A DNA stretch of 64,000 nucleotides from Granulicella sp. dw_53 (GTDB taxonomy: Bacteria > Acidobacteriota > Terriglobia > Terriglobales > Acidobacteriaceae). Positions 1-9,489 of the stretch are shown here, piece after piece. The translations under genes were made by a program, and so were the position numbers. The DNA lies in assembly GCF_018449545.1 (NCBI RefSeq), contig NZ_JAAVUR010000005.1:186001-250000 (forward strand), in the 5' to 3' direction. Within the stretch, counting starts at the first letter, position 1; every line of letters starts with the position of its first letter. The notes below the pieces were generated by a model. It saw nothing but the letters and a program-made list of their open reading frames with translations, made no database searches and was not told where the DNA came from.

Positions 1-1
1 T

Positions 2-436
2 ACTTATCCGGGTGAGGTCGAGCTTAGCTTCTCCTCGACGCAGTTTGGGCATAACGGCTACTTCGATGTCGCAGAGCGGGTCTTCGGCGATGCGGGTATC
101 GCCGAGGCGCCTTATTCCGGGCCGTTGCGCATTCTGGGGGCCGATCCGTGGACATGGGATGGAAGTGAAGCTCAGGATAATGCACCTGGCAAGTTCGCCG
201 CGGACGGCGCGTTTACGAACAACCTGGCCCTCGCCGATCCTATGAAGGACCGCAGCTTTATCGAGAGCATTACTTCGGGTAAGTTTCATAACCAAATTGC
301 GGCGGGTGTGGAGAGTGCACGCAGTTGCATGCTGGGCCGTCAGGCGGCGGTGTTGGGGCGCGAGCTCACCTGGAGCGAGATGATGAAGCACCCGGAGAAG
401 TATTCGCTCAACATGGATGTGACGAAGTTCAACTAG
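2..436 (+). CDS. Gfo/Idh/MocA-family oxidoreductase, C-terminal part
   Basis: The window opens inside this gene; 144 codons remain and the N-terminal NAD(P)-binding Rossmann domain lies off the edge. The visible part resembles the C-terminal alpha/beta domain of secreted Gfo/Idh/MocA dehydrogenases common in Acidobacteriota and Planctomycetes, with the closing segment around WSEMMKHPEKYSLNMDVTKFN-like residues and a run of hydrophilic helix before it. These enzymes oxidise or reduce sugars and cyclitols, often forming 3-keto sugars. It lies 101 bp upstream of the M81 peptidase gene on the same strand, so it probably belongs to the same sugar locus. Because the catalytic EKP motif is not in view, the assignment rests on C-terminal similarity only and the substrate is unknown. 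Confidence 0.7.
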   Translation, partial: TYPGEVELSFSSTQFGHNGYFDVAERVFGDAGIAEAPYSGPLRILGADPWTWDGSEAQDNAPGKFAADGAFTNNLALADPMKDRSFIESITSGKFHNQIAAGVESARSCMLGRQAAVLGRELTWSEMMKHPEKYSLNMDVTKFN

Positions 437-537
437 AGGTTCTTGCAGCGATGGTTCGGTTGTGGAGGCGTTTTATGCGTGGGCCTCGATGTTCTCTCAA
501 GCTATGACGTTCAATTTATTAGTAATGGAAGGAAAGT

Positions 538-2070
538 GTGAAGAGACGATCTTTCTTGAAGACGGCATCGGCGGCGACACTTATCTCGGCAGTCTCGCGG
601 ACTCTCCTGGCGGCTGCACCTAGTGGGCAACCACGGATCGCCTTCGGCGGCATCGGTATTGAGTCGAGCACGTATAGCCGCATTCGTGCGCGTATGGTGG
701 ATTTCAGCGTGCTTACCGGAGATGCGCTGACCGACTCGCAACGTTTTGCCTTCCTCAAGAAGTACCCCGTTCCTTTTCTTCCTACCGTGGTGGCTGCGGC
801 TACGCCGGGTGGTCCTGTTGAGCGTGCGACGTATGACACCATTAAGGCAGATTTTCTGAAGCGGCTGAAGACGCTGCTTCCGTTGGATGGACTCTTCCTG
901 CCTATGCACGGCGCCATGTTTGTCGATGGGATGGAGGATGCGGAGGGAGATTGGATGGAGGCGGCGCGCAAGGTGGTGGGACCTGATTGCCTTCTGTCGG
1001 CCAGCTACGATCTTCACGGCAACGTCAGTCAACGCGTCATCGATAACATCGATATGTTTTCGGCGTTCCGCACGGCGCCGCATATCGACCGCGAAGAGAC
1101 GATGCAACGCTCCTGCGCGATGTTGATGCACTGCATTGAGAAGCGCATTCGTCCGACGCTTGTTTGGGCGCCTATTCCTGTCCTCATGCCGGGCGAACGG
1201 AGCAGCACTACCTGGGAGCCGGGGCAACGTCTCTGGGCACAACTGCCGAAGCTGAATATGGAACCGGGGATCCTCGATGTCTCTCTGTTGGTCGGTTATG
1301 TGTGGGCCGATGAGCCTCGTTCCTCGGCGAGCGCGGTTATCACAGGGACGGCGGTGGCGACGGAGAAGAAGATCGCGGTTTCACTGGCGCAACAGTATTG
1401 GGATGCGCGCAAGGAGTTTCAGTTTGGCACCGAGACGGGAACGATTGATTACTGCATCGAGCGTGCGATGAAGGCTACGACGCATCCGGCGATTCTGGCT
1501 GACTCGGGCGACAATCCGACTGGCGGCGGTACGAGTGATCGTGCAGAGGTGCTTGAGGCGCTGCTTCGCTACAAGGCGCAGAACACGGTCTTCGCCGGGA
1601 TCACCGATCAACCTGCTGCAGACAAATGTTATGCCGCAGGCGTTGGAGCTTCGCTGCCCCTTTCGATTGGCGGGACGCTCGATCCACTTGGCAGCAGGCC
1701 GGTTAAAGCGAACGCCAAGGTGGTGTTTCTAGTGCCAACCAAAGATCCGTTGGAGCGGGAGGCGGTGGTTCAGATCGAGGGGATTACGTTGGTGCTCTCG
1801 GCCAAGCGTAGACCCTACCATGACATCGCGGACTTTACGCGGCTGGGGCTGAAGCCCGATACCTACAAGATTATTGTCGTTAAGTCGGGGTATCTGTCAC
1901 CGGAGCTCGCCCCGCTTGCAAACCCAAGCCTGATGGCGCTGTCGGATGGTTCGATCAACCAGGACATCGTTCATCTGCCGGCGAACAAGCGCCGAATTCC
2001 TTCCTATCCGTTCGTCGCGGATCTTACCTTTACTCCCAAGGCGATTGTCTCTGCTCGCGCGCCGGCCTGA
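538..2070 (+). CDS. M81 family metallopeptidase (MlrC-like), Tat-exported
   Basis: A 510-residue protein of the M81/MlrC family, whose founding member takes part in microcystin linearisation; members here probably cleave an amide or peptide-like substrate in the periplasm. The N-terminus carries a twin-arginine signal (KRRSFLK followed by a hydrophobic stretch to about residue 27). Family hallmarks are visible: the metal-site LPMHGAMF and YDLHGN segments, HIDREET, and a Gly-rich DNPTGGGTSD loop at the start of the C-terminal domain. The start is a GTG with GGAAGG just upstream. It sits 44 bp before the PQQ dehydrogenase gene. Length fits the family. The natural substrate cannot be read from sequence; its place in a sugar locus is unexplained. 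Confidence 0.85.
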   Translation: MKRRSFLKTASAATLISAVSRTLLAAAPSGQPRIAFGGIGIESSTYSRIRARMVDFSVLTGDALTDSQRFAFLKKYPVPFLPTVVAAATPGGPVERATYDTIKADFLKRLKTLLPLDGLFLPMHGAMFVDGMEDAEGDWMEAARKVVGPDCLLSASYDLHGNVSQRVIDNIDMFSAFRTAPHIDREETMQRSCAMLMHCIEKRIRPTLVWAPIPVLMPGERSSTTWEPGQRLWAQLPKLNMEPGILDVSLLVGYVWADEPRSSASAVITGTAVATEKKIAVSLAQQYWDARKEFQFGTETGTIDYCIERAMKATTHPAILADSGDNPTGGGTSDRAEVLEALLRYKAQNTVFAGITDQPAADKCYAAGVGASLPLSIGGTLDPLGSRPVKANAKVVFLVPTKDPLEREAVVQIEGITLVLSAKRRPYHDIADFTRLGLKPDTYKIIVVKSGYLSPELAPLANPSLMALSDGSINQDIVHLPANKRRIPSYPFVADLTFTPKAIVSARAPA

Positions 2071-2114
2071 TCCCTGCCATGAGATGGTGTTAGAGGCTGC
2101 TGTGGAGATACGTC

Positions 2115-4388
2115 ATGATGCGTTGTAAGACACTGTCGAAGTTCTATGATGTTCGAGTCGCTCTGCGGTTCTCGATCCGGGGAGCCGTCTTATTTGTAGC
2201 GCTCGTGGTTGCGAGTTTTCATGGGCGAGCATTTGCACAGGACTCTGCGAACCGAACCGCCAAATCCAGTGCGCATACGACGTGGAGTGACTATGGAGGC
2301 TCTGCGGATGGTGCGCAGTACTCGGCGCTGCGTCAGGTGAGTCGCTCCAACGTCAACAAGCTGCAAGTAGCGTGGACTTATCCCATTGGAGACGATAGGA
2401 AGTACTCATTCAATCCGCTGGTTGTGGATGGGGTGATGTATGTTCTGGCTAAGAAGAACAATATCGTTGCGTTGAACGCTGCTACGGGCAGGGAGATGTG
2501 GACTCACCCGACCGATTCGAGTACAACTCTGATCACCAATCGCGGGATTAATTACTGGGAGAGCAGCGATCGGTCTGACCGGCGCTTGCTCTTTGCACTC
2601 AATAACTCGCTTCAGGCAATTGATGCGCGGACGGGGCAGTCCGTTACGAAGTTTGGCGTGAATGGCCATGTGGATCTGCGCGAGGGATTAGGACGCGATC
2701 CGAGGAGTCTCACGTTAGTGCAGTCTTATAACCCTGGGCGCATCTTTGGTGACTTGTTAATTCTGGGTTCCGCGACGAACGAGGAGTACGATTCGGGTCC
2801 TGGCGATGTTCGCGCCTATAACGTTCGGACGGGCGCCCTCGCCTGGACCTTTCATACGATTCCACATCCTGGCGAGGTTGGGTATGAGACGTGGCCGAAG
2901 GATGCATGGAAGACTGTGGGGGGAGCCAACTCGTGGAGCGGGATGGCGCTGGATGAGAGGCGCGGCATTGTCTATATTCCGACGGCGAGCCCTAAGTACA
3001 ACTTCTATGGAGGGAATCGGCCGGGAGCGAATTTGTTTGGCGACTGTCTGCTTGCGCTGAATGCTCGGACTGGAAAACTTATCTGGTACTTCCAGATGGT
3101 TCATCACGATATCTGGGATTATGACAACGGGACGACTCCGATGCTGGCCACGGTTCGGCATAACGGCAAGATGGTTGATGTTGTGGCTCAGGCGGGCAAA
3201 GTAGGGTTCGTGTGGGTGTTCGATCGTGTGACGGGAAAGCCGCTTTGGCCTATTGAGGAGAGACCTGAACCTAAGTCGGATGTTCCGGGAGAGGAGACGT
3301 TTCCTACGCAGCCGTTTCCTTCAAAGCCACCTCCGTTTGCGCGTCAGGCGTTTACGGTGGCTGATCTGAGTCCTTTCCTCGAGCCGGCTGAGCGATCACG
3401 ACTAGAGGAAGAGATGCGGGGTGCTCGTAATCAAGGGCTCTTCACGCCACCAGGGCTGGGCAACACTGTCGAGATGCCAGGGAACAATGGTGGTGCGAAC
3501 TTTGGTGGCTCGGCGATCGATCCTGCGAACGGAAACTTGTACGTCGTGTCTAAGGACCTGCCTTCAATGCTTAAGCTCGAGCTGGCGAAGGAGATTGTGC
3601 GTGGGGGTTCTGCGGAGGCCCAGGGGCGGTCGATCTTCGAGGCGAACTGCAGTCTGTGTCATGGTGCGAAGCTTGAAGGGAGACCGCCGGCGATTCCTTC
3701 GTTGATTGGTGTGGGGTCGAGGTTGCCGGGGGATCGGATCGGAGGCATTGTGAGGCATGGACAGGGGCCGATGCCGTCCTTTGCTAAGTTGTCGGATGCG
3801 GATCTGCATTCGTTACTGGCTTACCTTTCGCGTCCGGATCTTGCGCCCGCGGCTGATACAGCCTCGAATGCTACAGCTACGAAGCCTGCCGCTGTTGATC
3901 CATTGACCACACACTACAAGAGTGGCTTTGGATTTATGTTCGCTAGCAGCGGTCTTCCTGTTATTTCGCCGCCGTGGACTTCTTTGACGGCTTATGACTT
4001 GAACTCGGGTACTATCCGGTGGAAGATTCCTTTAGGCGAGGTTCCGGAGTTAGCGGCTAAGGGGTTCAAAGATACCGGGTCCCAATTTCCGAAGGTGAAT
4101 CCAGTGGTTACTGCTGGAGGGCTGATCTTTACCGGTACGCGCGATCGCAAGGTGCGCGCTATCGATTCGGCGAGTGGAAAGGTGCTGTGGGAGGCTGAGG
4201 TAGATGCTGCTGTTGAGGGAATGCCCGCGGTGTATGAGGTAGGTGGGAGGGAGTACATCGTGTTTTGTGCTGCCGCACAAGCGACTACCTACACGCATAA
4301 CGTTCCTGGGCATCCGGCTTCTCAGGCTCCGATTCCTGGGGCTTATGTTGCGTTTGCCTTGCCTGACGCATCTGCCAGGCATGAGTGA
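2115..4388 (+). CDS. PQQ-dependent dehydrogenase with inserted cytochrome c domain
   Basis: A 757-residue secreted quinoprotein that should oxidise a sugar or alcohol in the periplasm and pass electrons to its own haem. Residues 17-42 form a signal peptide ending at AFAQ. An eight-bladed PQQ propeller follows, with the typical HHDIWDYDNGTTP segment and Trp-docking repeats such as LVWYF/GKPLW. A c-type cytochrome domain interrupts the propeller: haem motif C512-S-L-C515-H516 and a probable axial Met in RHGQGPMPS; the last blades then resume, as in glucose/sorbosone-type dehydrogenases with a built-in haem. The first of two adjacent ATGs is preferred because GGAG lies 7 bp upstream. It follows the M81 gene closely and converges with the ROK gene. 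The substrate is unknown. Confidence 0.88.
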   Translation: MMRCKTLSKFYDVRVALRFSIRGAVLFVALVVASFHGRAFAQDSANRTAKSSAHTTWSDYGGSADGAQYSALRQVSRSNVNKLQVAWTYPIGDDRKYSFNPLVVDGVMYVLAKKNNIVALNAATGREMWTHPTDSSTTLITNRGINYWESSDRSDRRLLFALNNSLQAIDARTGQSVTKFGVNGHVDLREGLGRDPRSLTLVQSYNPGRIFGDLLILGSATNEEYDSGPGDVRAYNVRTGALAWTFHTIPHPGEVGYETWPKDAWKTVGGANSWSGMALDERRGIVYIPTASPKYNFYGGNRPGANLFGDCLLALNARTGKLIWYFQMVHHDIWDYDNGTTPMLATVRHNGKMVDVVAQAGKVGFVWVFDRVTGKPLWPIEERPEPKSDVPGEETFPTQPFPSKPPPFARQAFTVADLSPFLEPAERSRLEEEMRGARNQGLFTPPGLGNTVEMPGNNGGANFGGSAIDPANGNLYVVSKDLPSMLKLELAKEIVRGGSAEAQGRSIFEANCSLCHGAKLEGRPPAIPSLIGVGSRLPGDRIGGIVRHGQGPMPSFAKLSDADLHSLLAYLSRPDLAPAADTASNATATKPAAVDPLTTHYKSGFGFMFASSGLPVISPPWTSLTAYDLNSGTIRWKIPLGEVPELAAKGFKDTGSQFPKVNPVVTAGGLIFTGTRDRKVRAIDSASGKVLWEAEVDAAVEGMPAVYEVGGREYIVFCAAAQATTYTHNVPGHPASQAPIPGAYVAFALPDASARHE

Positions 4389-4412
4389 TTTACGTATCGT
4401 GATTGGTTACAA

Positions 4413-5552
4413 TTAGAGTGATGTCAGGTATTCGAAGGCGGCGATCGATGCAGCGCTGCGTGGCAGGAAGCCCGGCTCTGCATCCATGAATAAGATTTGA
4501 GTCGATCCGAGGAAGCGGGGGAGGATGTTGTTTTCGATCGTCTGCCGAATTGCCGTTCGGAAGACACCGTTTTCAAAGCCCTCCATGTCGGTGAAGAGGA
4601 TGCACTGGGGGTTGTTGATGTGGACCAGGTAGGCTATGCCAGCGCCTAGCGTTGCTCCGGCGGTGCGGAGGAGCCGGCTTGCCTCTGTGTTACCTTGTAC
4701 GGCTAACACCTCGAGGTCGCGCATGCCGTTTATGGAGAGGCCGCATGCTTTGGCTGCAGCACGAAGCGCGAACCCACCGGCGATGGTCTCGAGGCAGCCA
4801 TTGCGTCCGCAGTGGCAGAGTGCGCCCTTGGGATCGATGGTGATGTGGCCGATTTCGCCTGCGCCACCGTCGTGTCCGCGATAGAGCATGCCGTGCATGT
4901 AGTGGGCAGAGCCGATGGAGCGGCCAAGAATAATGCTTGTGAAGTTGAGGTAGTCGCGGGCGCGGCCGAAGAACTTTTCACCGACGGCGGCGGCGTTCGC
5001 GTCGTTGTCGACCCATGCGGGGAGTTTCAAGGCTGTGCCGATGAGCTCTGAGATTGGTACGTCTCGCCAGTTGAGAGCCGCTGAGTAGCGGCAGATGCCT
5101 AGATCCGAGTTCACGATACCGGCGACAGCGATGCCGACGCCACGTACTCGGCTGCGGGGGATTGCTGCATCGCGGAGGAGGGTCGTGTAGTTCTTGCGGA
5201 CCGCGGCTGTAACTTCGGCAGGTGTTTTGCAAAATGGAATTGTCTGCCGCGCGAGGATGTGACCTTGTAGGTCAGTGACGACCATGAGGGTTGCTACCTC
5301 GGAGATGCTGATTCCAACGAAGTAAGAGTGAGATGACTGAAGACGGAGCTGTACGGAGGGTCTGCCCCGTTTGCCTGTCTGGGGTAGCAGTAACTCGACA
5401 AGTAGTCCTTGTTGCAGAAAGTTCTGGCTAACTTCCGTAATCGAAGCGGGACTAACACCGGTAATCTCGGCGAGTTCGGAGCGTGAAAGCCGTTCGTGTT
5501 GCAGGAGCGCAGCAATTGTCGCGCTTCTAGCTGACCGTAAGTACGGGTTCAA
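4413..5552 (-). CDS. ROK family transcriptional repressor (NagC/XylR type)
   Basis: A 379-residue ROK protein: an N-terminal winged helix (about residues 8-60, LSRSELAEITGVSPASITEV) followed by a sugar-kinase-like effector domain. The ROK zinc site is intact in GEIGHITIDP...CHCGRNGCLET, and the DNDANAAAVGE and GIGIAVAG-type segments match the fold's sugar and phosphate loops. It probably represses sugar-uptake genes until a sugar or sugar phosphate binds. The start is TTG, supported by AGGAGG 8 bp upstream; no ATG lies nearby. It is transcribed away from the TonB-receptor gene, sharing a 472-bp divergent region, so that receptor and perhaps the following genes are the likely targets. The effector is not identifiable. 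Confidence 0.9.
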   Translation of the reverse strand: MNPYLRSARSATIAALLQHERLSRSELAEITGVSPASITEVSQNFLQQGLLVELLLPQTGKRGRPSVQLRLQSSHSYFVGISISEVATLMVVTDLQGHILARQTIPFCKTPAEVTAAVRKNYTTLLRDAAIPRSRVRGVGIAVAGIVNSDLGICRYSAALNWRDVPISELIGTALKLPAWVDNDANAAAVGEKFFGRARDYLNFTSIILGRSIGSAHYMHGMLYRGHDGGAGEIGHITIDPKGALCHCGRNGCLETIAGGFALRAAAKACGLSINGMRDLEVLAVQGNTEASRLLRTAGATLGAGIAYLVHINNPQCILFTDMEGFENGVFRTAIRQTIENNILPRFLGSTQILFMDAEPGFLPRSAASIAAFEYLTSL

Positions 5553-6024
5553 CGGGGTTTCCTCCTGGATGTTACTGCTCGGGTATTTCAGGATGACTGG
5601 CTCCGGCTATAAAAACCAGCAAAAAGTGACTATATGCTTGACGCTATTCCGTGTGCCGCATATGATCCACCTACCGAAACGTTCTCCAAAGATTTAGTTC
5701 TACATCGTAGCGCGCCCCGCAACAGAACTGGACTTTATTTTTTTACTTAGTAAATAAATACGTCAGCCTGAAGCAGGGAAGCGCCAGATTTGTAGTTGTT
5801 CCGAGTCATCCGAGCATCAGGACTCGGAGGTGACACATTGTCTCGTTCGGCTGAGAAGTAGAACTTCGTAACGAGATTAAGCACAAAGTTACGGAGACGT
5901 TGTTCTACCGTCGGACAGCACTTAGGCCCAGTTTGGTGTGACACGAAGTGATCGGATAACTACAAAGAAGCCTGTGGACTTACAGGTACAACAACATCTG
6001 CTGCAGAACCTAGGAGGCCTGTAC
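5553..6024 (+). promoter_or_regulatory. Divergent control region with sigma70-like promoter and structured leader
   Basis: This 472-bp gap separates the ROK gene from the TonB-receptor gene. On the plus strand TTGACG (5638-5643), 17 bp, TATGAT (5661-5666) is a close match to a housekeeping promoter. That leaves a leader of roughly 350 nt before the ATG. Inside it are two inverted repeats: CCGAGTC/GACTCGG (5801-5807 and 5821-5827) and CTTCGTAAC/GTTACGGAG (5864-5872 and 5888-5896, one mismatch). They may fold in the RNA or be repressor sites. No known riboswitch is recognised. Confidence 0.6.
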
Positions 6025-9000
6025 ATGAAGAACTCTTCGAAGAATCATATGTGTACGGAGATCGTAACTGGATCGGATAGAAGCAGCGCGCGCCTTGGAT
6101 TTGCTAGATGCCTGAGGCAGTGCATCGTCTGGGGTGTCCTTGCATGCGCGGCACTTTCGGGCGTGCCGCTGCTTGCGCAGAGCACTACTGCGGATGTGGT
6201 TGGTACTGTGACGGACATCAGCGGTGCTGTGGTCCCGAATGCAACGGTTCAATTGACGGATATTGAAACCCACGAGACGCGTACGGCGACCTCTGGATCT
6301 TCAGGGGAGTACACCTTTACTTTGTTGAAGCCAAGCCGCTACTCGCTCACAGCGAAGGCTCCTGGATTCAGCTCGTTCCAAATATCTTCGTTCGGATTGG
6401 CGGCAGGGGACCGCGCCCGTGAAGACTCGCACCTGACGGTGGGCTCCGAAGGCGACGTGGTTACGGTTGAGGCGGCTGCCCCGGCACTCCATACGGACAC
6501 CGCTGCGCTCATCACCACTGTCACGGAGAAGCAGACGCAGGAGCTGCCGCTCAACGGCCGTAACTACATCAACCTAGTGCAGCTTACGCCTGGAGCCACG
6601 GAAGGGCTGAACAACGGTCTCGCCAGTGGCAACCGGCCCGATGATCGCCGCCAGACCTCTTCGGTCTCGGTCAACGGCCAGGCCGATGTTATCAACAACC
6701 AGTTGATTGATGGCATGGACAATAATGAGCGCGTCATCGGCTCCATTGGAGTACGTCCCTCTGTTGATGCCATCCTAGAGGTCAGCGTGCAGACCAACGT
6801 CTTCACCGCTGAGGTGGGCCGCACCGCTGGCGCCGCCATCAACGTGATCACCAAGTCTGGCAGTAATACGCTCCATGGCTCTATCTACGAGTTCTTCCGC
6901 AACGACGTGCTGAATGCGAATCCGTTCAAGTTTGGTGCGGCGATTCCGAAGCCGAAGTACCGCCAGAACCAGTTTGGCGGCAGCCTTGGCGGACCCATCT
7001 GGAGGAATCGTACCTTCTTCTTTGCCGACTACGAAGGCCTCAACATCGTCCGCAACCTGAACCCGACGACGACGACTGTACCCACTCTTTTTGAGCGCCA
7101 GAACGTCGGTAACTTCACGGACAGTTGCACGGTTGTTGCAGGAGTACGGACCTGCACGCAGACGAATCCAACCGTAACTGCTATTGATAGAGTGGGACTT
7201 CAGTACTTCAACCTGTTCCCGCTGCCGACCAATAATCTGACTGCCGGTAACTACATTGGAACGCCACGCAACACGCAGTTCGCCAAGACGGCCGACGGCC
7301 GCATCGACCATCGTTTCTCTGATGGCGACTCAGTCTATCTGCGTTACACCTATAACTCTGCGGATACCAATATCGGCAGTCTCTTCCCGCTGGTGAATTC
7401 GGCTGCCGGGAGTATCTTCCCGGGCGGCAATCTCGGTAGTTATCCCGGCCCTGCCGTTGCGCGTGCGCATCAGGCGCAGTTGAACTATATCCACACCTTT
7501 ACGCCGAGTGTCCTCGTTGAACTGAAGGCGGGCTACACGTTGCTGGACAACGCGCAGTTTCCGCTGAACTTCGGCAACAACATCAACACGGCCTTCGGCC
7601 AGCCCAATATCAACGTGGATACCCGCACGGCTGAGCTCTCCGCGGTGACGGTGACTCAAGGCGCCAACCTTGGCAATCGTCCTCCCATCATTTATCACGA
7701 GAATACCTTTCAGTACGAAGGCATGGTCACTTACATTCGCGGCAAGCAGACGATCAAGATCGGCGCTGGCGTCATCCGCCGCCAAGGCAAGACCACGCAG
7801 ACCGATACCGCCAATGGAAACTGGACCTTCCAGGACTTCTCTACGCTGCTCTCTGGAGACTATGTCAACGGCGGCCGCAACTCCATCCTGTACACGCCGC
7901 ATAACTTTACCTGGGAGCCGCATGGCTTTGTCCAGGACGATGTCCACCTTACGACGAACCTGACGGTGAATCTCGGTGTCCGTTACGATCTGTTTACTCC
8001 GTACGTCGAGAAGAACAATATCCTGTCGAACTTCGACACGACACAGGGAATTATCGTGGTCGCGGGGCAGAATGGCGCTTCGAGGACAGGTAATGTCCGT
8101 ACCGACTATAGCAACGTTGCTCCGCGTGTCGGCTTTGCCTATACGCCTCTTCCGAAGACGGTAGTACGTGGCGGCTTCGGCATTACCTATGCTCCGGAGA
8201 ACATGACCTCGGGCGCCGCACTGGTCAACCAACCCTTTACTGCGACCTTCGGTCCCTTCACGCCGGGGCAGGCTGTCACTGCCCCGAACGGTGGTCCGCA
8301 GTTCGCCAAGTTCGCCGGCGGACTGCCGTCCCCTACCGTTAACAGCGCGACCAACCCGAGCGGTAGCGTCACGGCTGCACTAGATCCGAAGTTCCGCTCT
8401 ACCTACATCGAACAGTTCAACCTAACGGCAGAGCGGGAGTTTGCGGGCTTCGTCGGCAGCGTTTCCTATGTGGGTGAACTTGGCCGCCACGTCGGCTACT
8501 ACCTGTCGGACTACAACACTGTTACGCCGTCGATCTGTACCTTCACGTCGACAGCCCCGGGATGTCCCGCAAATTACAACTTCAACAACTTCCGCCGCTT
8601 TCATGCGACGGTTCCCAATGTCACCAGTATCCCGCTCCTTACTAGCAATGCGATCTCGAACTATCACGCGATGCAGGCTGTGTTGAAGCGCCGGTACAGC
8701 AAGGGACTCGACCTGCAGGTGACCTATACGCTGGCTCGCCTGCTGGATGACGCTGAGACCATCTCCAACAACGGCGGCAATGGTTTCGGCTCCCTCGCAG
8801 AGAACATTCCCACGCTGGAGTACGGCAACGGCAACCTCGATGTGCGTCACCGCTTTACCCTCACCTTCAACTACACTCTGCCCTTTGGGAAGGGGACTCA
8901 CGGCTTCGTTGGTACATTGGTTAAAGGATGGCAGGCGAATGGCATCACGGTTTGGAACACCGGCATGCCGTTCTCTGTGACCAACGCGAATAACCGCTCG

Positions 9001-9375
9001 GGTACGCGTCCCAGCACCACTAACTCGGACCGTCCCAATCAGACCGGCTCCGGCAAGGTGGATCACCCGACGATCGCACGCTGGTTCAATACCGGCGACT
9101 TTGTCCCCCAGCAGTTGGCCACCTTCGGCAATCAGCGGCGCAACCAGCTCTATGGCCCTGGCCTGCAGCGTGTGGACCTGTCGGTATTCAAGAACTTCGA
9201 CCTCTCCGAGCGCCTGAAGCTGGAGTTCCGTACCGAGGCCTTCAACGTGCTCAATACCGCACAGTTCGCCAATCCGACCGCCTCGCTTGGCAATGCGCTG
9301 AACGGTCAGATCACCGCCACCTCCCTTGCCTATAACCCGCGATTGATTCAGTTCGCAGCGCGATTGAAGTTCTAA
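6025..9375 (+). CDS. Oar-like TonB-dependent receptor with carboxypeptidase-regulatory domain
   Basis: A 1116-residue outer-membrane protein of the Oar-like/SusC-distant group that Acidobacteriota carry in large numbers for importing oligosaccharides or peptides. After a signal peptide (ending near PLLAQ, about residue 51) comes a carboxypeptidase-regulatory-like beta-sandwich (GTVTDISGAVVPNATV...), then a plug domain with the typical LPLNGRNYINLVQLTPG segment, then a long beta-barrel ending in Phe (LKF) as BAM substrates do. I chose the ATG at 6025 because AGGAGG lies 8 bp upstream and the signal peptide follows; the frame is open further upstream to 5938 without a good ribosome site. A strong terminator follows the stop. 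The divergent ROK repressor probably controls it. Confidence 0.92.
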   Translation: MKNSSKNHMCTEIVTGSDRSSARLGFARCLRQCIVWGVLACAALSGVPLLAQSTTADVVGTVTDISGAVVPNATVQLTDIETHETRTATSGSSGEYTFTLLKPSRYSLTAKAPGFSSFQISSFGLAAGDRAREDSHLTVGSEGDVVTVEAAAPALHTDTAALITTVTEKQTQELPLNGRNYINLVQLTPGATEGLNNGLASGNRPDDRRQTSSVSVNGQADVINNQLIDGMDNNERVIGSIGVRPSVDAILEVSVQTNVFTAEVGRTAGAAINVITKSGSNTLHGSIYEFFRNDVLNANPFKFGAAIPKPKYRQNQFGGSLGGPIWRNRTFFFADYEGLNIVRNLNPTTTTVPTLFERQNVGNFTDSCTVVAGVRTCTQTNPTVTAIDRVGLQYFNLFPLPTNNLTAGNYIGTPRNTQFAKTADGRIDHRFSDGDSVYLRYTYNSADTNIGSLFPLVNSAAGSIFPGGNLGSYPGPAVARAHQAQLNYIHTFTPSVLVELKAGYTLLDNAQFPLNFGNNINTAFGQPNINVDTRTAELSAVTVTQGANLGNRPPIIYHENTFQYEGMVTYIRGKQTIKIGAGVIRRQGKTTQTDTANGNWTFQDFSTLLSGDYVNGGRNSILYTPHNFTWEPHGFVQDDVHLTTNLTVNLGVRYDLFTPYVEKNNILSNFDTTQGIIVVAGQNGASRTGNVRTDYSNVAPRVGFAYTPLPKTVVRGGFGITYAPENMTSGAALVNQPFTATFGPFTPGQAVTAPNGGPQFAKFAGGLPSPTVNSATNPSGSVTAALDPKFRSTYIEQFNLTAEREFAGFVGSVSYVGELGRHVGYYLSDYNTVTPSICTFTSTAPGCPANYNFNNFRRFHATVPNVTSIPLLTSNAISNYHAMQAVLKRRYSKGLDLQVTYTLARLLDDAETISNNGGNGFGSLAENIPTLEYGNGNLDVRHRFTLTFNYTLPFGKGTHGFVGTLVKGWQANGITVWNTGMPFSVTNANNRSGTRPSTTNSDRPNQTGSGKVDHPTIARWFNTGDFVPQQLATFGNQRRNQLYGPGLQRVDLSVFKNFDLSERLKLEFRTEAFNVLNTAQFANPTASLGNALNGQITATSLAYNPRLIQFAARLKF

Positions 9376-9386
9376 TACTGATCCTA

Positions 9387-9417
9387 GGGCGACTCGTTAT
9401 GAGTCGCCCTTCTTTTC
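9387..9417 (+). terminator. Rho-independent terminator after the first TonB receptor gene
   Basis: A perfect 9-bp stem GGGCGACTC/GAGTCGCCC (9387-9395, 9401-9409) with a 5-nt loop is followed by TTCTTTTC. It lies 12 bp past the receptor stop codon, so the receptor mRNA should end here and the TIM-barrel gene needs its own promoter. Confidence 0.9.
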
Positions 9418-9489
9418 GTTGTCCTCAGGGCAGCGGCGTCGAGTTGTTGAAGGTCGGAATCGATACTTGTTTTCTAAGGAGTTCGTGCG

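Noticed and set aside
511..1242. Minus-strand 243-codon frame opposite the M81 peptidase
   Set aside because: Arg-rich shadow with no domain; the M81 motifs are on the plus strand.
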